NCBI GenBank assembly: GCA_021397835.1
Contig: JAJFZO010000229.1
Location: forward strand, 2,418,001-2,482,000
From: Moringa oleifera
Lineage: Eukaryota > Streptophyta > Magnoliopsida > Brassicales > Moringaceae
Reading direction: 5' to 3'
Length of the DNA: 64,000 bases
The number at the start of each line of letters is the position of its first letter. Position 1 is the stretch's first letter. This document shows, piece after piece, positions 38,501 through 50,202 of the stretch. Position numbers and translations under genes: made by a program. Below the pieces are notes generated by a model, which saw nothing but the letters and a program-made list of their open reading frames with translations, was not told where the DNA came from and made no database searches.

Positions 38501-39690
38501 AAAGAGTAGTGGGAATTGAGGTGAAATGAGCATTGAAATGGAAAAGAAACAGACTGTAATAATCTAGCCATTGGGCACAAGGCAGACCCTTCGAAAATGA
38601 CAGTATGGACATGGCACTACATGGCAGTCGAGGATGACGTGGCACCTCGCCATTGAAGACGCTCCTGCTGATGAAGCAGTAAAAGTGAACAAATGGTCCT
38701 CCTGTTGACTCGGACAAGGCTTTGGTAAAGGGCAGTTATTGATATGGCAATAATTCATTGGGTGTCACTGCAGACATGGCAAAGACAGACTGAAAAAAAA
38801 AGAATTATCTGCTTGCGTGGCTCATTAATTGACATTTTTTATTGTACGCTACTGCTTAACTGGCTACCAGATAGATATGGGAAAGAGTGTAAAGACACAC
38901 TCAATGGCCTGGCAAGTGACGTGGTTATTTTTATAATATGGTAAATTCTAAGTGATTGGGAGGCTTGCATAGTCAGCAACAGAGTGGCACGCAAAACTAC
39001 TGCCATGCCAGGTATGCTCGAAGGCAGCGCAACTAGTGGTGCACTCTATGACCCGACGTCACTCAATTCTCCACTAAATGGCTGTAATTTGAACCAGGTG
39101 TTCTTTAAAAATTTTTAAAGAAAAAATAAATACTGCACAAAATAAAAGACTTCAAAAGATATTAAATTCCTACAACTTTACTTTGTATCAAATTCATATT
39201 TTTTGAAAAAAAAATTTGATTGTGTTACAAACTTTGATTTAATTATTGAAATGTAATAAAAAAATGTTATGAAAATCTTTATAGATCATAAAAAATTAAA
39301 TGAAATATTTTACTTTTTTAAAAAATAAATGAAAACTAACTTTTTTTGTAATAATATTTTTAATATTTATTGTAAAAAAGAAAAAAAAGTGAGCAAATGC
39401 AATCCTTTCTTTTTCGCAAAAATATTTTGATGCATAAAAATAAAATAAGTATAACATCCTATGTACTTTAATCAAAATAGTTTTTTAAAAGGTAATTCAA
39501 TTTATATCAATTATGAACATTTTGAAGTGCTAATCTTCCTCTAAACCTAATTAGACTCTGAACTCAAATCTCAAAAGAAAAATTAATTTACTCATTTTAT
39601 GATGGTGATCGATCACACTAAAAAAAGAATCAATGATGACTGACTTTTCTCATGCTGTGAATTTCCTCCACCGAAATCCCCACTGTAACA
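35577..39690 (-). mobile_element. LTR-like retroelement insertion in the 3' UTR of DRB copy C
   Basis: Comparison with copies A and B shows a roughly 4.1-kb insertion between GAATATATGATATG and a TTTGAGCAATCATAAA-like flank. The left edge reads TGTTGATACCCAATTTTA, which looks like an LTR terminus starting with TG. About 35820-36120 contains an imperfect duplication of roughly 165 bases (GGGTAGACCTCCAAAAGGGTGG versus GCTAGACCCCTAAAGTGGC). A coiled-coil, gag-like fragment lies inside on the minus strand. I saw no matching second LTR, no pol motifs and no clear 5-bp duplication, so the element is truncated or non-autonomous. The right limit is approximate. Confidence 0.55.
36593..38082 (-). pseudogene. 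Coiled-coil, gag-like pseudogene inside the LTR-like insertion
   Basis: The minus strand reads, in broken frames, a Ser/Pro-rich section at 37770-38080 (RRPQPEDTSQPLYTNSTEP). A piece starting MPRIGTRKLDE lies near 37676. Lys/Glu heptad-like text covers about 36950-37180 (LKAEMKMLKLESQL), and a C-terminal section at 36720-36910 includes MTQILNELKRRLLKLEKIQ. Stops and frame changes separate the parts. It resembles coiled-coil gag-like proteins of plant non-autonomous LTR elements; no zinc knuckle was seen. Confidence 0.4.
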
Positions 39691-39816
39691 ATAATTTGAG
39701 CAATCATAAAACCTAAATATGTTGTCCACTGTAGTCTGAAATATATTAGTAACAATGTCCAGCAAACTCTGCACCAAAATATAAATATAATTATGAGAGC
39801 TTCTACCCAATCATTC

Positions 39817-42800
39817 CTACTTGTTTGATTGGGAGTTGAGCTCCACAGCTACCCATTTGTCATCGCTCATGGGCATCACAGTGCTACCTGCAGGAAAAGT
39901 CATGTTTGGCACACGAGGGCGAACCACAACCCTGGTGCAAGATGAGGTTGAGGTATTATTTTCAACTGGCAACTGGCTTGCCTGAACTAGTGCTGGGATA
40001 CCAGAGATCGTTGCCAAATTACTGGCGCAATCCGAGGATAGATGAGATGAAGAGATAAGATCACTAAGCCTCCTAACATGATGACCGCAGAATTCAGGCT
40101 TATGAGTGTGCCCTGAGCAACAGGGAGAAGTAGATATATGTCAGTAGTTATCAACAGACAACATAAATACAATATCCTAGCAAATATGAAACAAGATGAA
40201 GCATATTCAATCACTAAATGTGTACTTTATAATGATTTGAGTAACAGGTCCGGTTTCAACAGAAAGCCTTATAAAATTTTAGCGACAGTCAACAATAAAT
40301 GTTATGCAGACAACGATTCTCTAGCATAATTGGTAACAATACATTGACTTTTAGGGCTTCATGGAAAAATCACCACCTCCCTCCTAAGCTTTTCCCATTG
40401 AAGTTACAGTGGCATAAATATCTGTGCGGCCTATAGCCATACTTAATATAAATGATTGCAGCTTTGTCCTATTGATTTAACAAAATGGTAGCAGACAACC
40501 AAGTTTTTCTTTCTTTTTCCTGGTTCAATGTTCCTTTCCCTCCTGGAAAAGAAAGGTTGGTAATCACGTATCAAGCATTCCTATGGACTTCCTTCTGCTT
40601 CTAACAAACTAACTGCAGAGTACTAAACCAACTGCTGAGATATGAGGATTATGTGCTCTGAACACTGATTTAATGGTTTATCCATGGCTAACAACTTTTG
40701 GCAAATAATTCAGAGATCAGTGTAGAAATTTATACATACCCTCTTTTAAAATTGTGAAAGCAACCTTAGCTGCACTCAACTCAGCCTGTTTCTTTGTCCT
40801 TGCTTCCTGTCCCGTGAAAACTTCACCTTGGATCTCTACAGTTGAAACAAAAGTTGGCAGATGCGCTTCACCAGATGTCTTTGTAGCATAAAATGGCAGA
40901 GGATAACCTTGTTTCTGAGCCAATTCCTGCAACAGGTTCTTGTAGACACTATTCTCCTGAAGTAGACAAAAAAATCCATTGAAAAATTAACAAACAGAAG
41001 CCCACACAAACACACAAAGACAAAACTTGAGATCGTGAGAGTTGATACTCAATGAGTTAACACGGAAATTAAAGAAACAGACAAAAAGGCCACAAAAAAT
41101 TGGAAGACTAGCCTCTTGAACTTCATCTGGTGACAAGGACATCAGAGCAAGTTTGGCAGCAGCATGTTCAGCTTCCCTAACTGTTGGGGAAAACTCCAGA
41201 CTCTGAAAGGTTTGTTCATCAATTATGACCTTACACCTGAAGCGACTGGCATGAGGAGGGCCTTCACGTTCACAGGAATATATAGGCAAAGAAAGATTTC
41301 TTTTTTGAGCAAATATCAATAACTGGTTCTTGTACAAATGTTGTATGTCTGCAACCCAAGAAAGAAACAAGACAAACAGGAACAAAATGTTACGAGGTTT
41401 CCTTTAAGGAAAAGAAGAGCAAGAAGTACCTTTTTCTGTTATCCTTTCATTAGTTTGTTATTGCTAAGGATAACCAGAAATAAATTGTTGCAGATATTGA
41501 GAATTGTCACAAAGCATTCCTGTAATGTACTCCTTTTAACTTTCTCTTTCTGTTCTTTCATTTTTTGTCCATTAAAAAGTAGGTTGAATGTTTCCGAGCA
41601 ATGAAGTGCAAGGTGAGAGTGCAAATGAAACAAGGTAAGAAGGAAAGGGTCCCTAGATGAATGGTAGGCCCAGTACAAATTTTGCTCAGCATAGCCAAGA
41701 AACTCTATACATCTAGATGGCATGAAGAAAGCATCTAAATGGCCCTTCAAGTTATTACATATGCAATTATTTGCAATCGTCAGCAGCCCAGCAATTACAA
41801 GCAAGCTCCAACAGGCTAACTTAAGCTCTTCTGGGCAGCTATAAAGCCTAAATTTGCTAGGAGCAAAGCAATTTAATAACTTTAGAAGCCCACGTACACA
41901 ACTAATTACAATGTGAGAAATATCATTTCTTTTAAAAAAAATAAATAAAGAGATGCACATAGATAGGTTGACATAACAAATTCTACCTTTCCAAATACAA
42001 CTAATTACAATTTCAATTACCCCCTACAAAATTTTACGCTATCAAACTCATCAATTATAGAGTCGATGTCTTTTGAATCAACAATATCTCTTTCAATAAA
42101 TAACCATACAATCTACAAGAAAATCATCTTTTATCTTGTTGTGAAGAGGCGTTTTGATAAATTTCATAGTTGACAATGCTCGTCCCGTTGTTGCTGTAGA
42201 AACCGGAAGAGCTAGCACTAGACGAATCAACTTATCAATCAAAATGTAGTGTTTTGACCTTTTCGTTGCACTAAAAAATCGACGTAATTCAAAAAGAGAT
42301 ACGACATTCTGAAGAGTTAAGTACATCAAATCTCTAATGATCCAATTGTCTTTTCAAATCTTCAATGTTAATTTTATCAAAATCTAAAAAATAATAATCC
42401 TTAGCAAGAGTAACAATATTATCAATCTTAAATGATTTAAAGCCATCAACCAGACTCAAAGTCATACTAAGAGTAAGAAGCTCAACCGTTTTATCTGAAA
42501 ATCTACTATGTAATTCTGTCAACTGAAAATCTATAACAACATTAAAGATTTTAAAGTGATAGTAATGCTCAACAGTCACATCATCTTTCTGTTAACAAGA
42601 GCGTCTTGTGCCTTTCATATGATGTGCATTCTTGTTGGGCATATCAACACCATAACCAGTACAAAATGATATCAAACTCTCAAAAAAAAACATGACATCT
42701 ATCTCTTAACTTTTGAAAAAGCTGTCTTGTAGTTAAAATTAAATTCATAGCATTTAAGATATCTTGAGATTTCAATTACAAAGCTTGACAAAGTATAACA

Positions 42801-45800
42801 GAAATTCTTAATACTTTGTTCATCAACAACAACAAAAACACGAATTCAAAAAATCTCAAGTCTTTATAGTCACCTTTAGCTTCCTCACATATGTTACTAT
42901 TTAATCCACAGTCAATCAAATTTTCAAGAAGAGTAGAAACGGAACCATAAAAATCAATCAACCTTCTAATAAAAGTGAAATGAGAACTCCAATGATTAGA
43001 TACAGCTCGTTGTAAAGTACAAACTTAATTAGTCCCTTTACCAGTCTCAAGCTCTCCCAGAGCAATCAAATCTATAATTTCGTCTACACGAATAGATTTC
43101 AACTCTGGATGTCTCTTGGAAGAAGCACTGATAAAGTTCACAACACGACTCAATTTCGTAAGAAACAACCACACTTCATGCACTTTTTTTACCATTGCAA
43201 TTAAAGCAAGTTGAAGTCAATGCGCAAAACAATGCACAGAACAGGCACATGAACAATTTTCAAGAAATAAAGCTTGTAAACCATTTCCTTCACCCCGCAT
43301 ATTACTAGTATCATCATATCCTTGACCCTGCAAATCTCCAAATAATAAATTGAATCTGTTAAGGATATCACATATGTGCTTCTTAAGGTTTTTGATTTGT
43401 ATCGAAACACTTATACTTTTTTAAAAAAAAAAAAAAACGTTCACATATTGAACCATCACTATCAACATAACTCAAAATGAGTGCCATTTGTTCTTTGCTG
43501 GATTCGTCAATAGCATCATTAACAAAAATACAAAATTTGGCATCTCCAATATCACCATGAATCTTTAGCCTCACTTGATTAGCAAGAATTTTCAATAACT
43601 CTTTTTGAATCAATGGTGATGTATACTTGACATTCAATGGAAAATTTTTTAATAATACTCTAGCAATTTCTTTGTCACTAATGCTTGCAATTTTACCAAT
43701 TCAAGAAAATTTTCATGGTTAGTAGAATTGATAGACTCATAGTGACCTTTGAAAGCACACCCTTGCAATGCCAATCATTTCACAACCTGTAATGAAGTCT
43801 TGAATCGTAACCGATTTCATAAGGTTGTTTCTAAGGAACGTGCATTCATAACTCTATCAATCTGTGGGGATGGATTTTCAAGTTCTTTCAACTCTCCATA
43901 GCAAATCTATGATGTGAATCAACTTCCCTTTCATGCAGCACAAATAGACATTTTTTACCACCCATTCTTTTTCAACTTTGAAAACCATCAACTGTAAATA
44001 TGCAATACTTAGGTGGATGACTTTCAAAAAGATAACATGAAAAACAATAAACTTTTTTTTTCTACTGAATATTCAAGTCAGTTAAATCTTTCAAACCAAA
44101 AAAATTGAAATCGTCGAATTTGTTTTTCATCTACAATCGAACAGTAGTTAGCTAATATAGGTTGATATGGCCCCATTTCAATATATACTTCTCGAATATT
44201 CCATAGGATACATTCCTATTGAAAAACGTAATCAAGGATCACGTTCATAAAATTGGGTACGAATATCATGTTATGCTTCAATATTCTCAAATTCACTCTT
44301 TTCATCCAAATATAGGAAACTTGAAATGTTAAAATGATTCAAACATGGAAAACTTGAACCACTTGACAAATTATCTTCTTTCTTGCCAAAGTACCAAAGA
44401 AAGTCTTTCTCAGTTTGGATGTATAGTTGTTTGACATTGTAATCTATAATTATAAAATAATTTAATCAATAAGTAAGTTGACAAATTAAATAATTTTTTT
44501 ATACATTAATTCTTAAACTAAATATTTATAATTAATGACATCAAATACATCTGAAGTTAAATTTTTATGAATAATTTTTTTAAAACATACATGAATTAAT
44601 TTTTTTAAATATTAATTTTAAATTAATGATAATTTCTTCAAATTTTTCAAATAACTTCTCACATACAAACTAAAGAATATTCATCTTCCCCAAAAAAATT
44701 GAACAATATTTTAAACTATTAAGTAAAGCAATGATAAATAATAATTTTTTGTTCATATATTTATCTATTTTAATCTAAAAATATGTTATATCGTTGTTAA
44801 ATACAAAAATACATAATAAAAAATAATTTTACTTAAATGAAAGTGAAAAGAGAAACGAACCTTTAAAAAATGATGAAATAAATAATTAAGTTAAGTAGAA
44901 TGAAATGAACTGATGAAGTTTGGACTTTGGAGGAATCACGGGCAAGTGGGGGACTAGGAGTGGCTACAGTCTCGTGTGGAAGAAAATTTGAAATAAATTG
45001 GGAAGAGATACGGAGTAACATCGGAGAAAGAGAAGAAAGAGTGAAAAACTAAAAAAATGAACTCTTAAACTAACACTTAAAAGTAAAAGCGTAATTTTAA
45101 TAAAAGAATTTATAAATTTACCCCGAGTTACAGCTCGAGATAGCCTTCACAGCGTTACACCCCTAACTAAGTACAACCTCAAACAAATTGCTCATAAAGG
45201 TATTTAATATAAAAAGAAAATAATTATGAATACTAGAAAGCTAAATATAGCAACAATCTTGGATGACTAAACGTAGTAGCTTATAAGCAAGGGTGTAACG
45301 TCGTGAGTGCTAACCCGAAACTGTAGCTCGAGGTAAATTTTTTATTAAAATTACGCTTTTATCCTTCAGTGTTAGGTTGAGAATTCGTTGTTTTACTTTT
45401 TCACTCTTTCTCCCCTTTTACTCTGTATCTCTTCTCTTTTTATTTCAAATTTTCTTTCACACGAGACCACAGCCACTCCCAATCTCTCACTCGCTCGTGG
45501 TTTCTCTAAAGTTCATCTCATTCTACTAAACTCGACTATTTATTTTATCATTTTTTTAAGGTTCATTTCTCTCTTCATTTTCATTTAAGTGAATTATTTT
45601 TCATTATTCATTTTTTCATTTAACAATAATATAATATAATATATTATTAAATTAAAATAGATAAATATATGAACAAAAAATTATTATTTATTATTGATTT
45701 ACTTATAGGTTAGAATACTGTTTATTTATTTTTTTTTTTTTAGAAGATGAAAATTCTTTAGTTTATATGTAAGAAATTATTTGAAAATTTTAAAGAAATT

Positions 45801-48800
45801 ATTATTAGTTTAAAATTAGTATTTAAGAAATTAGAAACTTTTAGGGGCTCTAAATACAAACACACACAAGTAGCCAGAGCCTAAAACAAAAACTTGTTAA
45901 CAAAGTAGACCAATCTACACTCTATCACTAGGCTCAAAAGGACTTGCATCTTTTTCCATTTTCACTTTTTCTTGGCATTTGAACACAAACCAATATAAAT
46001 TTCTCGCTTTGCTTCCAACGAAGAAAACTAAGACATGAAGCGTTGCAACCAATACTCTTTAAGCAAGGGCTTGTTTTGATCACATAATTATGTTCAATCA
46101 ACCTCTATCTCATTGAGAGATGAATAACAAGGAACAAGAAGGGATCAATCATGGCAGTAGAAACTTGACCAAAATTATTAAGTATATGCAGAAGATTTGA
46201 AAAATTAGTTGAAATACATATTTATAAACACATCAAACATATACACACATGTAAACGTGCGAGAGGAAATGCATAATATATCATACAGTCTCACAAGGTA
46301 CTAAACTGAATCCTATACATTGTGTTCAACTTCAACTACAAACAAACCTAAGTTAAGGTTTGAGTGAAGTTCGTTTGTCATCCCAACATCAACGGAAATT
46401 TAAGTCACTACCCAGTAGAGTTCCTTAACTGAAAGCTTACTCTGTACAAAATACAGAGAATGCAGGATCAGAAGGAAAGGCAAGGTGGGGGGACATACCA
46501 ATGTTGAACCTCAAGTAGAGCTCCATTCTTTAAGTATAATTGCCACCTTGATATAACCAGCTATTTTCAATAGCTACATGATAGTTAAGTACGACGGTAA
46601 CCAATTTAGAATGCAACAATGACAATAATCGGGAGAGATATCAGCCTTTTCTTTTTCCTTTTGTTTTTTTTTTTTTTTTTGAGCAGGAACAAATAGGAGA
46701 GATATCAGCTTGACTGCATATTAAAACTAATTAAACAGGTCAGCCACTCGGAAACCTAACTCCGACCCTGCATGCAACAACTAAAAAGGAAGTTAAACAA
46801 AAAGCATTTGAATACCAGACCTGTGAATCTGTTGTCATCGTTGACCACTGTGGCTGCTCCCCTCAACTGAGGAGCTTGGCTCGCTTCTTCTGTTTCTACA
46901 GGAGAGGTCCCTCTGACAGGGGCATAACTGGCCACACTAGAGGTTGTATCCAGAGAACCTACAGGATTTACAGAAAACCAGTACTCAGCAATGACATTGA
47001 GAGTAACAAGAGCACAATATAATTATAAGATAAGAGGTAGAAGGCAATTATGCAAACAGCAAGAATTGGCTACAGTGTTGCTTCCAGCGGAACTAAGATC
47101 TTTCACTATCAACCTCTCAATTAATCCAAAATAATTTAACACGTAGTTTAGCTTTGAGTGCCTGCACGAGGAGCTTTCACCAAATCAGGTGCGTAACTAA
47201 AATTATATAACTTTCCTTTCCATTAGGAACCTAGAGATTAGTTTTTAAAAAAACAAAAAAAACTAAAATTTAACAACCAAGTCCATGAATTAAGGTGAAT
47301 TTCCAATCTAGTACACTCAAAATATACTACTAAAAAATAAAATAAAATAAGGCATCACATTCAAAGTTTGATTTCTTTTGTAGCTCCAAAATTTCATAAT
47401 GACTCAATCGAGTTTGCAAACAACATCCGATACAAGCCCATGCAATTAAAGCACATGCTTAACATTAAATATATAATACATATAACATAATATGTATATT
47501 ATATAAGGACCTACATAACATAAGTTATTACATCTAGATAGTGTTAAGAAACCATCTAAATGGCCCTTCAAGTTATTACACATGAAATTCTTGCTATCTT
47601 CAGCAGTCTTGCAAACAGGATGTCCACCTCAGATTTGTCGATAATCATAAAAATTCAAGCAACTCCAACAGGCTAGCTTAAGCCCTTCTCGGCAACTATA
47701 AACCCTAGATTGCTAACAGCAAAGCAATTTAATAACTTTAGAAGCCCTAAAATTCACATATACACAACTAAGTAGAACCTCAAACAAAACTTATGAACAC
47801 TGGAAAGCTAAATATAGTACAATCCAAGCTAGCTAAACATTGTAGCTGACGAGCAATAATTACTAACTTTAGAAGCCCTAAAATACACACACACAACTCG
47901 GTAGAACTCAAATAAAATCTACACTGTATTACTAGGCTCAAACAACTTGCATCTTTTTCCATTTTCTGTGTTTTACTGGCATCTGAACACAAACCAATAC
48001 AAATTTCTCATTTTGCTTCCAATGAAGAGTGGCAAGACATGAAGCCTTGAAAACCAATACATCTTTGAGCAAGAGCTTGTTTCAATCACAGTGTTATGTT
48101 CAATCAGCCTCCATCTCACTGAGAGATCAATAACAAGGTTAAGAAGGGATCGAGCATGGCAATACATACCTTAGTAGAAACTTGACCAAAATTATAAAGT
48201 ATATGCAGAAGATTATAAAAAATTAGTTGAAATACATATATATAAACACATCGAACATATACATATGCATGAATGTACATGTGTCAGAGGAAATGCATAA
48301 TATACCATACAGTCTCACAAAGTACTAAACAGAATCCATACATCATGTTCAATCTGAACTATAGACAAAACTAAGTTAAGTTTTGAGTGAAGTTCATTTG
48401 TCAGCCTAACATCAATCAAAGTGTAAGGCACTCTCCAGTAGAGTTGCTTAACTGAAAGCTTACTTTGCACAAAATACAGAGAATGCAGGATCAGAAGGAA
48501 ATGCAAGGGGAGGGGTGGCGTTGGAATATATACCAATGTTGAACCTCAAGTTGAACTCTATTCTTTAAGTATAATAGTCACCTTGATATAACCAGCTATT
48601 TTCAATAGTTCATGATAGAAAAGTAAATGGTCACCAATTTAGAATGCAACGATGAAAACAATCAGAAGAGATATCAGCTTGACTGCATATTTGAACTAAT
48701 GAAACAGGTCACCAGCTCGGGAAACCTAAACCTGACCATGCACACACCAACTACAAAGGAGGTTAAGAAAAAAGCATTTGACTCCTGGACCTGTGAATCT

Positions 48801-50152
48801 GTTGTCATCTTTGACCACTGGGGCCATTCCCTTTAACTGAGGAGCTTGGCTCGCTTTGTTTGTTTCTACTGGAGAAGTCCCTCTAGCAGGGGCATTACTG
48901 GTCAAATTAGAGGTTGTATTCAAAGAACCTACAGGATTTACAGAAAACCAGTAAACAGCAATGACATAGAGAGTAACAAGACCACATTATAAGTACAAGA
49001 TAAAAGCTAAAAAAGCAATCGTATAGAAAGCAAGAATTGATCATAATATTGCTTCAAATGGATCTAAGACTTTTATTATAAATGTCTCAATTAATTCAAA
49101 ACAATTTAAAATGTAGTTTAGCTTTAAGTGCCTGCAAGAGAAACTTTTACCAAATCAGGTGCATAACTAAAATTCCATAAATTTCTTCCCCATTAAAAAC
49201 CTAGAAATTATACAAAACTAATTTTCACAACTACGTCCATTAATTAAGGTGAATGTCCAATCTAGTAAACTCAAAATATAATGAAGCATCATATTCGAAG
49301 TTTGATTACTTTTGGTAACTCCAAATTTTCATTACTGACTTGATTGAGTTTGCAAACAACAGGGGATGTACAAGCTCATACAACTAAAACCACATGCATA
49401 ACATCAAATCATATATATGTACATTATAACATAAGTACGTGGATACCCACTTCTTGTGTGATCACAAAATCAAATACAAGAACATATAGGTGCATTCAAA
49501 ACTCTGATTCCTTTTCTTTCCCCACAATTTCTCGGCAACATAAAACATAAAATTCTACTACTTATAACCCTACAATAGTTCAAATCAAGAGCATGCAACA
49601 ACAGTAATAAGAGAAAAACAATTTAGTGGGATTCCGGACAGCTTCAATTCTCTGGAAAACCGTTAAAAACTCAAACCTTCTCTTTGCCCGCAATCTCTTG
49701 GCAGCAAAACATGATCTTAGGCAAAAGCGGATTAACGCTTAAGCCAAACACAAAAAGCAGAAACAAAACATCAAGTCCTTGATCAGAACAGAAAACATAA
49801 ACCAAAAAGCTAAAGCCAAACAAAAATGAAGAAAAACAAAATCTAAACAATTGACGTTTCAACAACTGTTTTAAACCAGTCATCCAGCTATTACAGGTGG
49901 GTTAATTCAGATGTTTTGCGATATGTCATGGTTACCTGCAGAAGAAGAGAGCTGGGGGAAAGCAACCTGAGCGGCATGGTTCTGGGCTTCTCTGGTGGAC
50001 TTGCAGAGACTGCCAGAGTGATAAGCAACGTCGTTGACAGTAACACTGGCTTGAAAACGAGGATCGTGATCAGGGCCGTCTTTGCTTACAGTGTACGTGG
50101 GCGAATCCCATGCCTTCCTTTGACAAAGCTCCTGTAGTCTTGATTTGTACAT
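39817..50152 (-). CDS. Three-dsRBD DRB1/HYL1-like protein, copy C (rearranged)
   Basis: Coding exons: 50152-49936, 48928-48791 (exon 2a), optional 46958-46821 (exon 2b), 41348-41113, 40956-40740 and 40112-39817. Without 2b this is 1104 nt (367 aa); with both it is 413 aa; all joins keep frame. dsRBD1 has YKSRLQELCQRKAWDSP; dsRBD2 has KNQLLIFAQKRNLSLP; dsRBD3 has ELAQKQGYPLP and ARTKKQAELSAAKVAF. The tail keeps VVVRPRVPNMTFPAGSTVMP and ends in TAG. A deletion near 40430 removed the start and acceptor of old exon 5, whose remnant is about 40365-40430. Exon 5 is phase 1-1 in copy A, so skipping it preserves the frame. Intron 2 holds a hAT transposon, an inverted hAT fragment and a 2-kb duplication. 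The region above the ATG has diverged from copies A and B. Coding potential is good; expression is unproven. Confidence 0.8.
41909..45165 (-). mobile_element. Degenerate hAT transposon (TTF-zinc-finger/DUF4371 type) in intron 2 of copy C
   Basis: The right end reads CGTTACACCCCTA, a hAT-like terminus (TAGGGGTGTAACG on the minus strand). It is followed by ACTAAGTA (45166-45173); ACTAATTA at 41901-41908 would be the matching 8-bp duplication with one change, and copy A has ACTAAGTA uninterrupted there. The minus strand encodes transposase pieces. A DUF4371-like section lies near 43383-43637 (KELLKILANQVRLKIHGDIG, then DAKFCIFVNDAIDES). A middle section is at 42334-42580. A hAT C-terminal dimerisation section is near 42100-42330 (LIRLVLALPVSTATTGRALS). 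Frames change and stops intervene, so it is dead. The left terminus does not show the expected repeat. Confidence 0.8.
45289..45830 (+). mobile_element. Truncated, inverted copy of the hAT 5' end
   Basis: Starts AAGGGTGTAACG and then follows the reverse complement of 45165-44597 almost to its end. Shared words include GTAGCTCGAGGTAAATTT versus GAGCTGTAACTCGGGG-GTAAATTT, TATTAAAATTACGCTTTTA, ATTTCAAATTTTCTT, CACACGAGAC and AAATAGATAAATATATGAAC. Only the terminal 540 bases are present, with no transposase. About 123 bases of ordinary intron lie between the two hAT ends, so the fragment is a separate insertion or a rearranged end. Confidence 0.8.
46821..46958 (-). other. Duplicated exon 2 (exon 2b) of DRB copy C
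   Basis: 138 nt, the same length and phase (2 nt, 45 codons, 1 nt) as exon 2a at 48928-48791. It has an intact acceptor (CTGTAG before GTTCTC) and the same donor position (CACAG before GTCTGG). It is fully open (SLDTTSSVASYAPVRG, then QAPQLRGAATVV). Because the exon is symmetric, it can be included, skipped or swapped with 2a without shifting the frame. Confidence 0.75.
47529..49440 (-). repeat. About 2-kb tandem duplication within copy C (intron 2 and exon 2)
   Basis: This unit repeats the sequence of about 41707-47521 once the two hAT insertions there are removed. Anchors: ACATCTAGAT at 41707 and 47529; GGCTCAAAAGGACTTGCATC (45931) with GGCTCAAACAACTTGCATC (47936); AGGAAATGCATAATATA (46264) with the same at 48290; exon 2b with exon 2a, 1970 bases apart. 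The hAT insertions occur only in the left unit, so they came after the duplication or were lost from the right unit. Confidence 0.75.
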
Positions 50153-50202
50153 TGCTCTTCCCTACCTTTAAACCTTTTTCACTCTTAACCTTCTTTTTCC
50201 TT

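Noticed and set aside
41439..41960. 173-codon minus-strand open frame
   Set aside because: It is intron 2 sequence of copy C. The aligned intron DNA in copies A and B has stops and indels, and the peptide resembles no family.
43422..43440. Poly-A/poly-T run inside the hAT transposase as a retro-insertion tail
   Set aside because: It sits within continuous transposase homology with no inserted sequence beside it; a simple slippage tract is enough.
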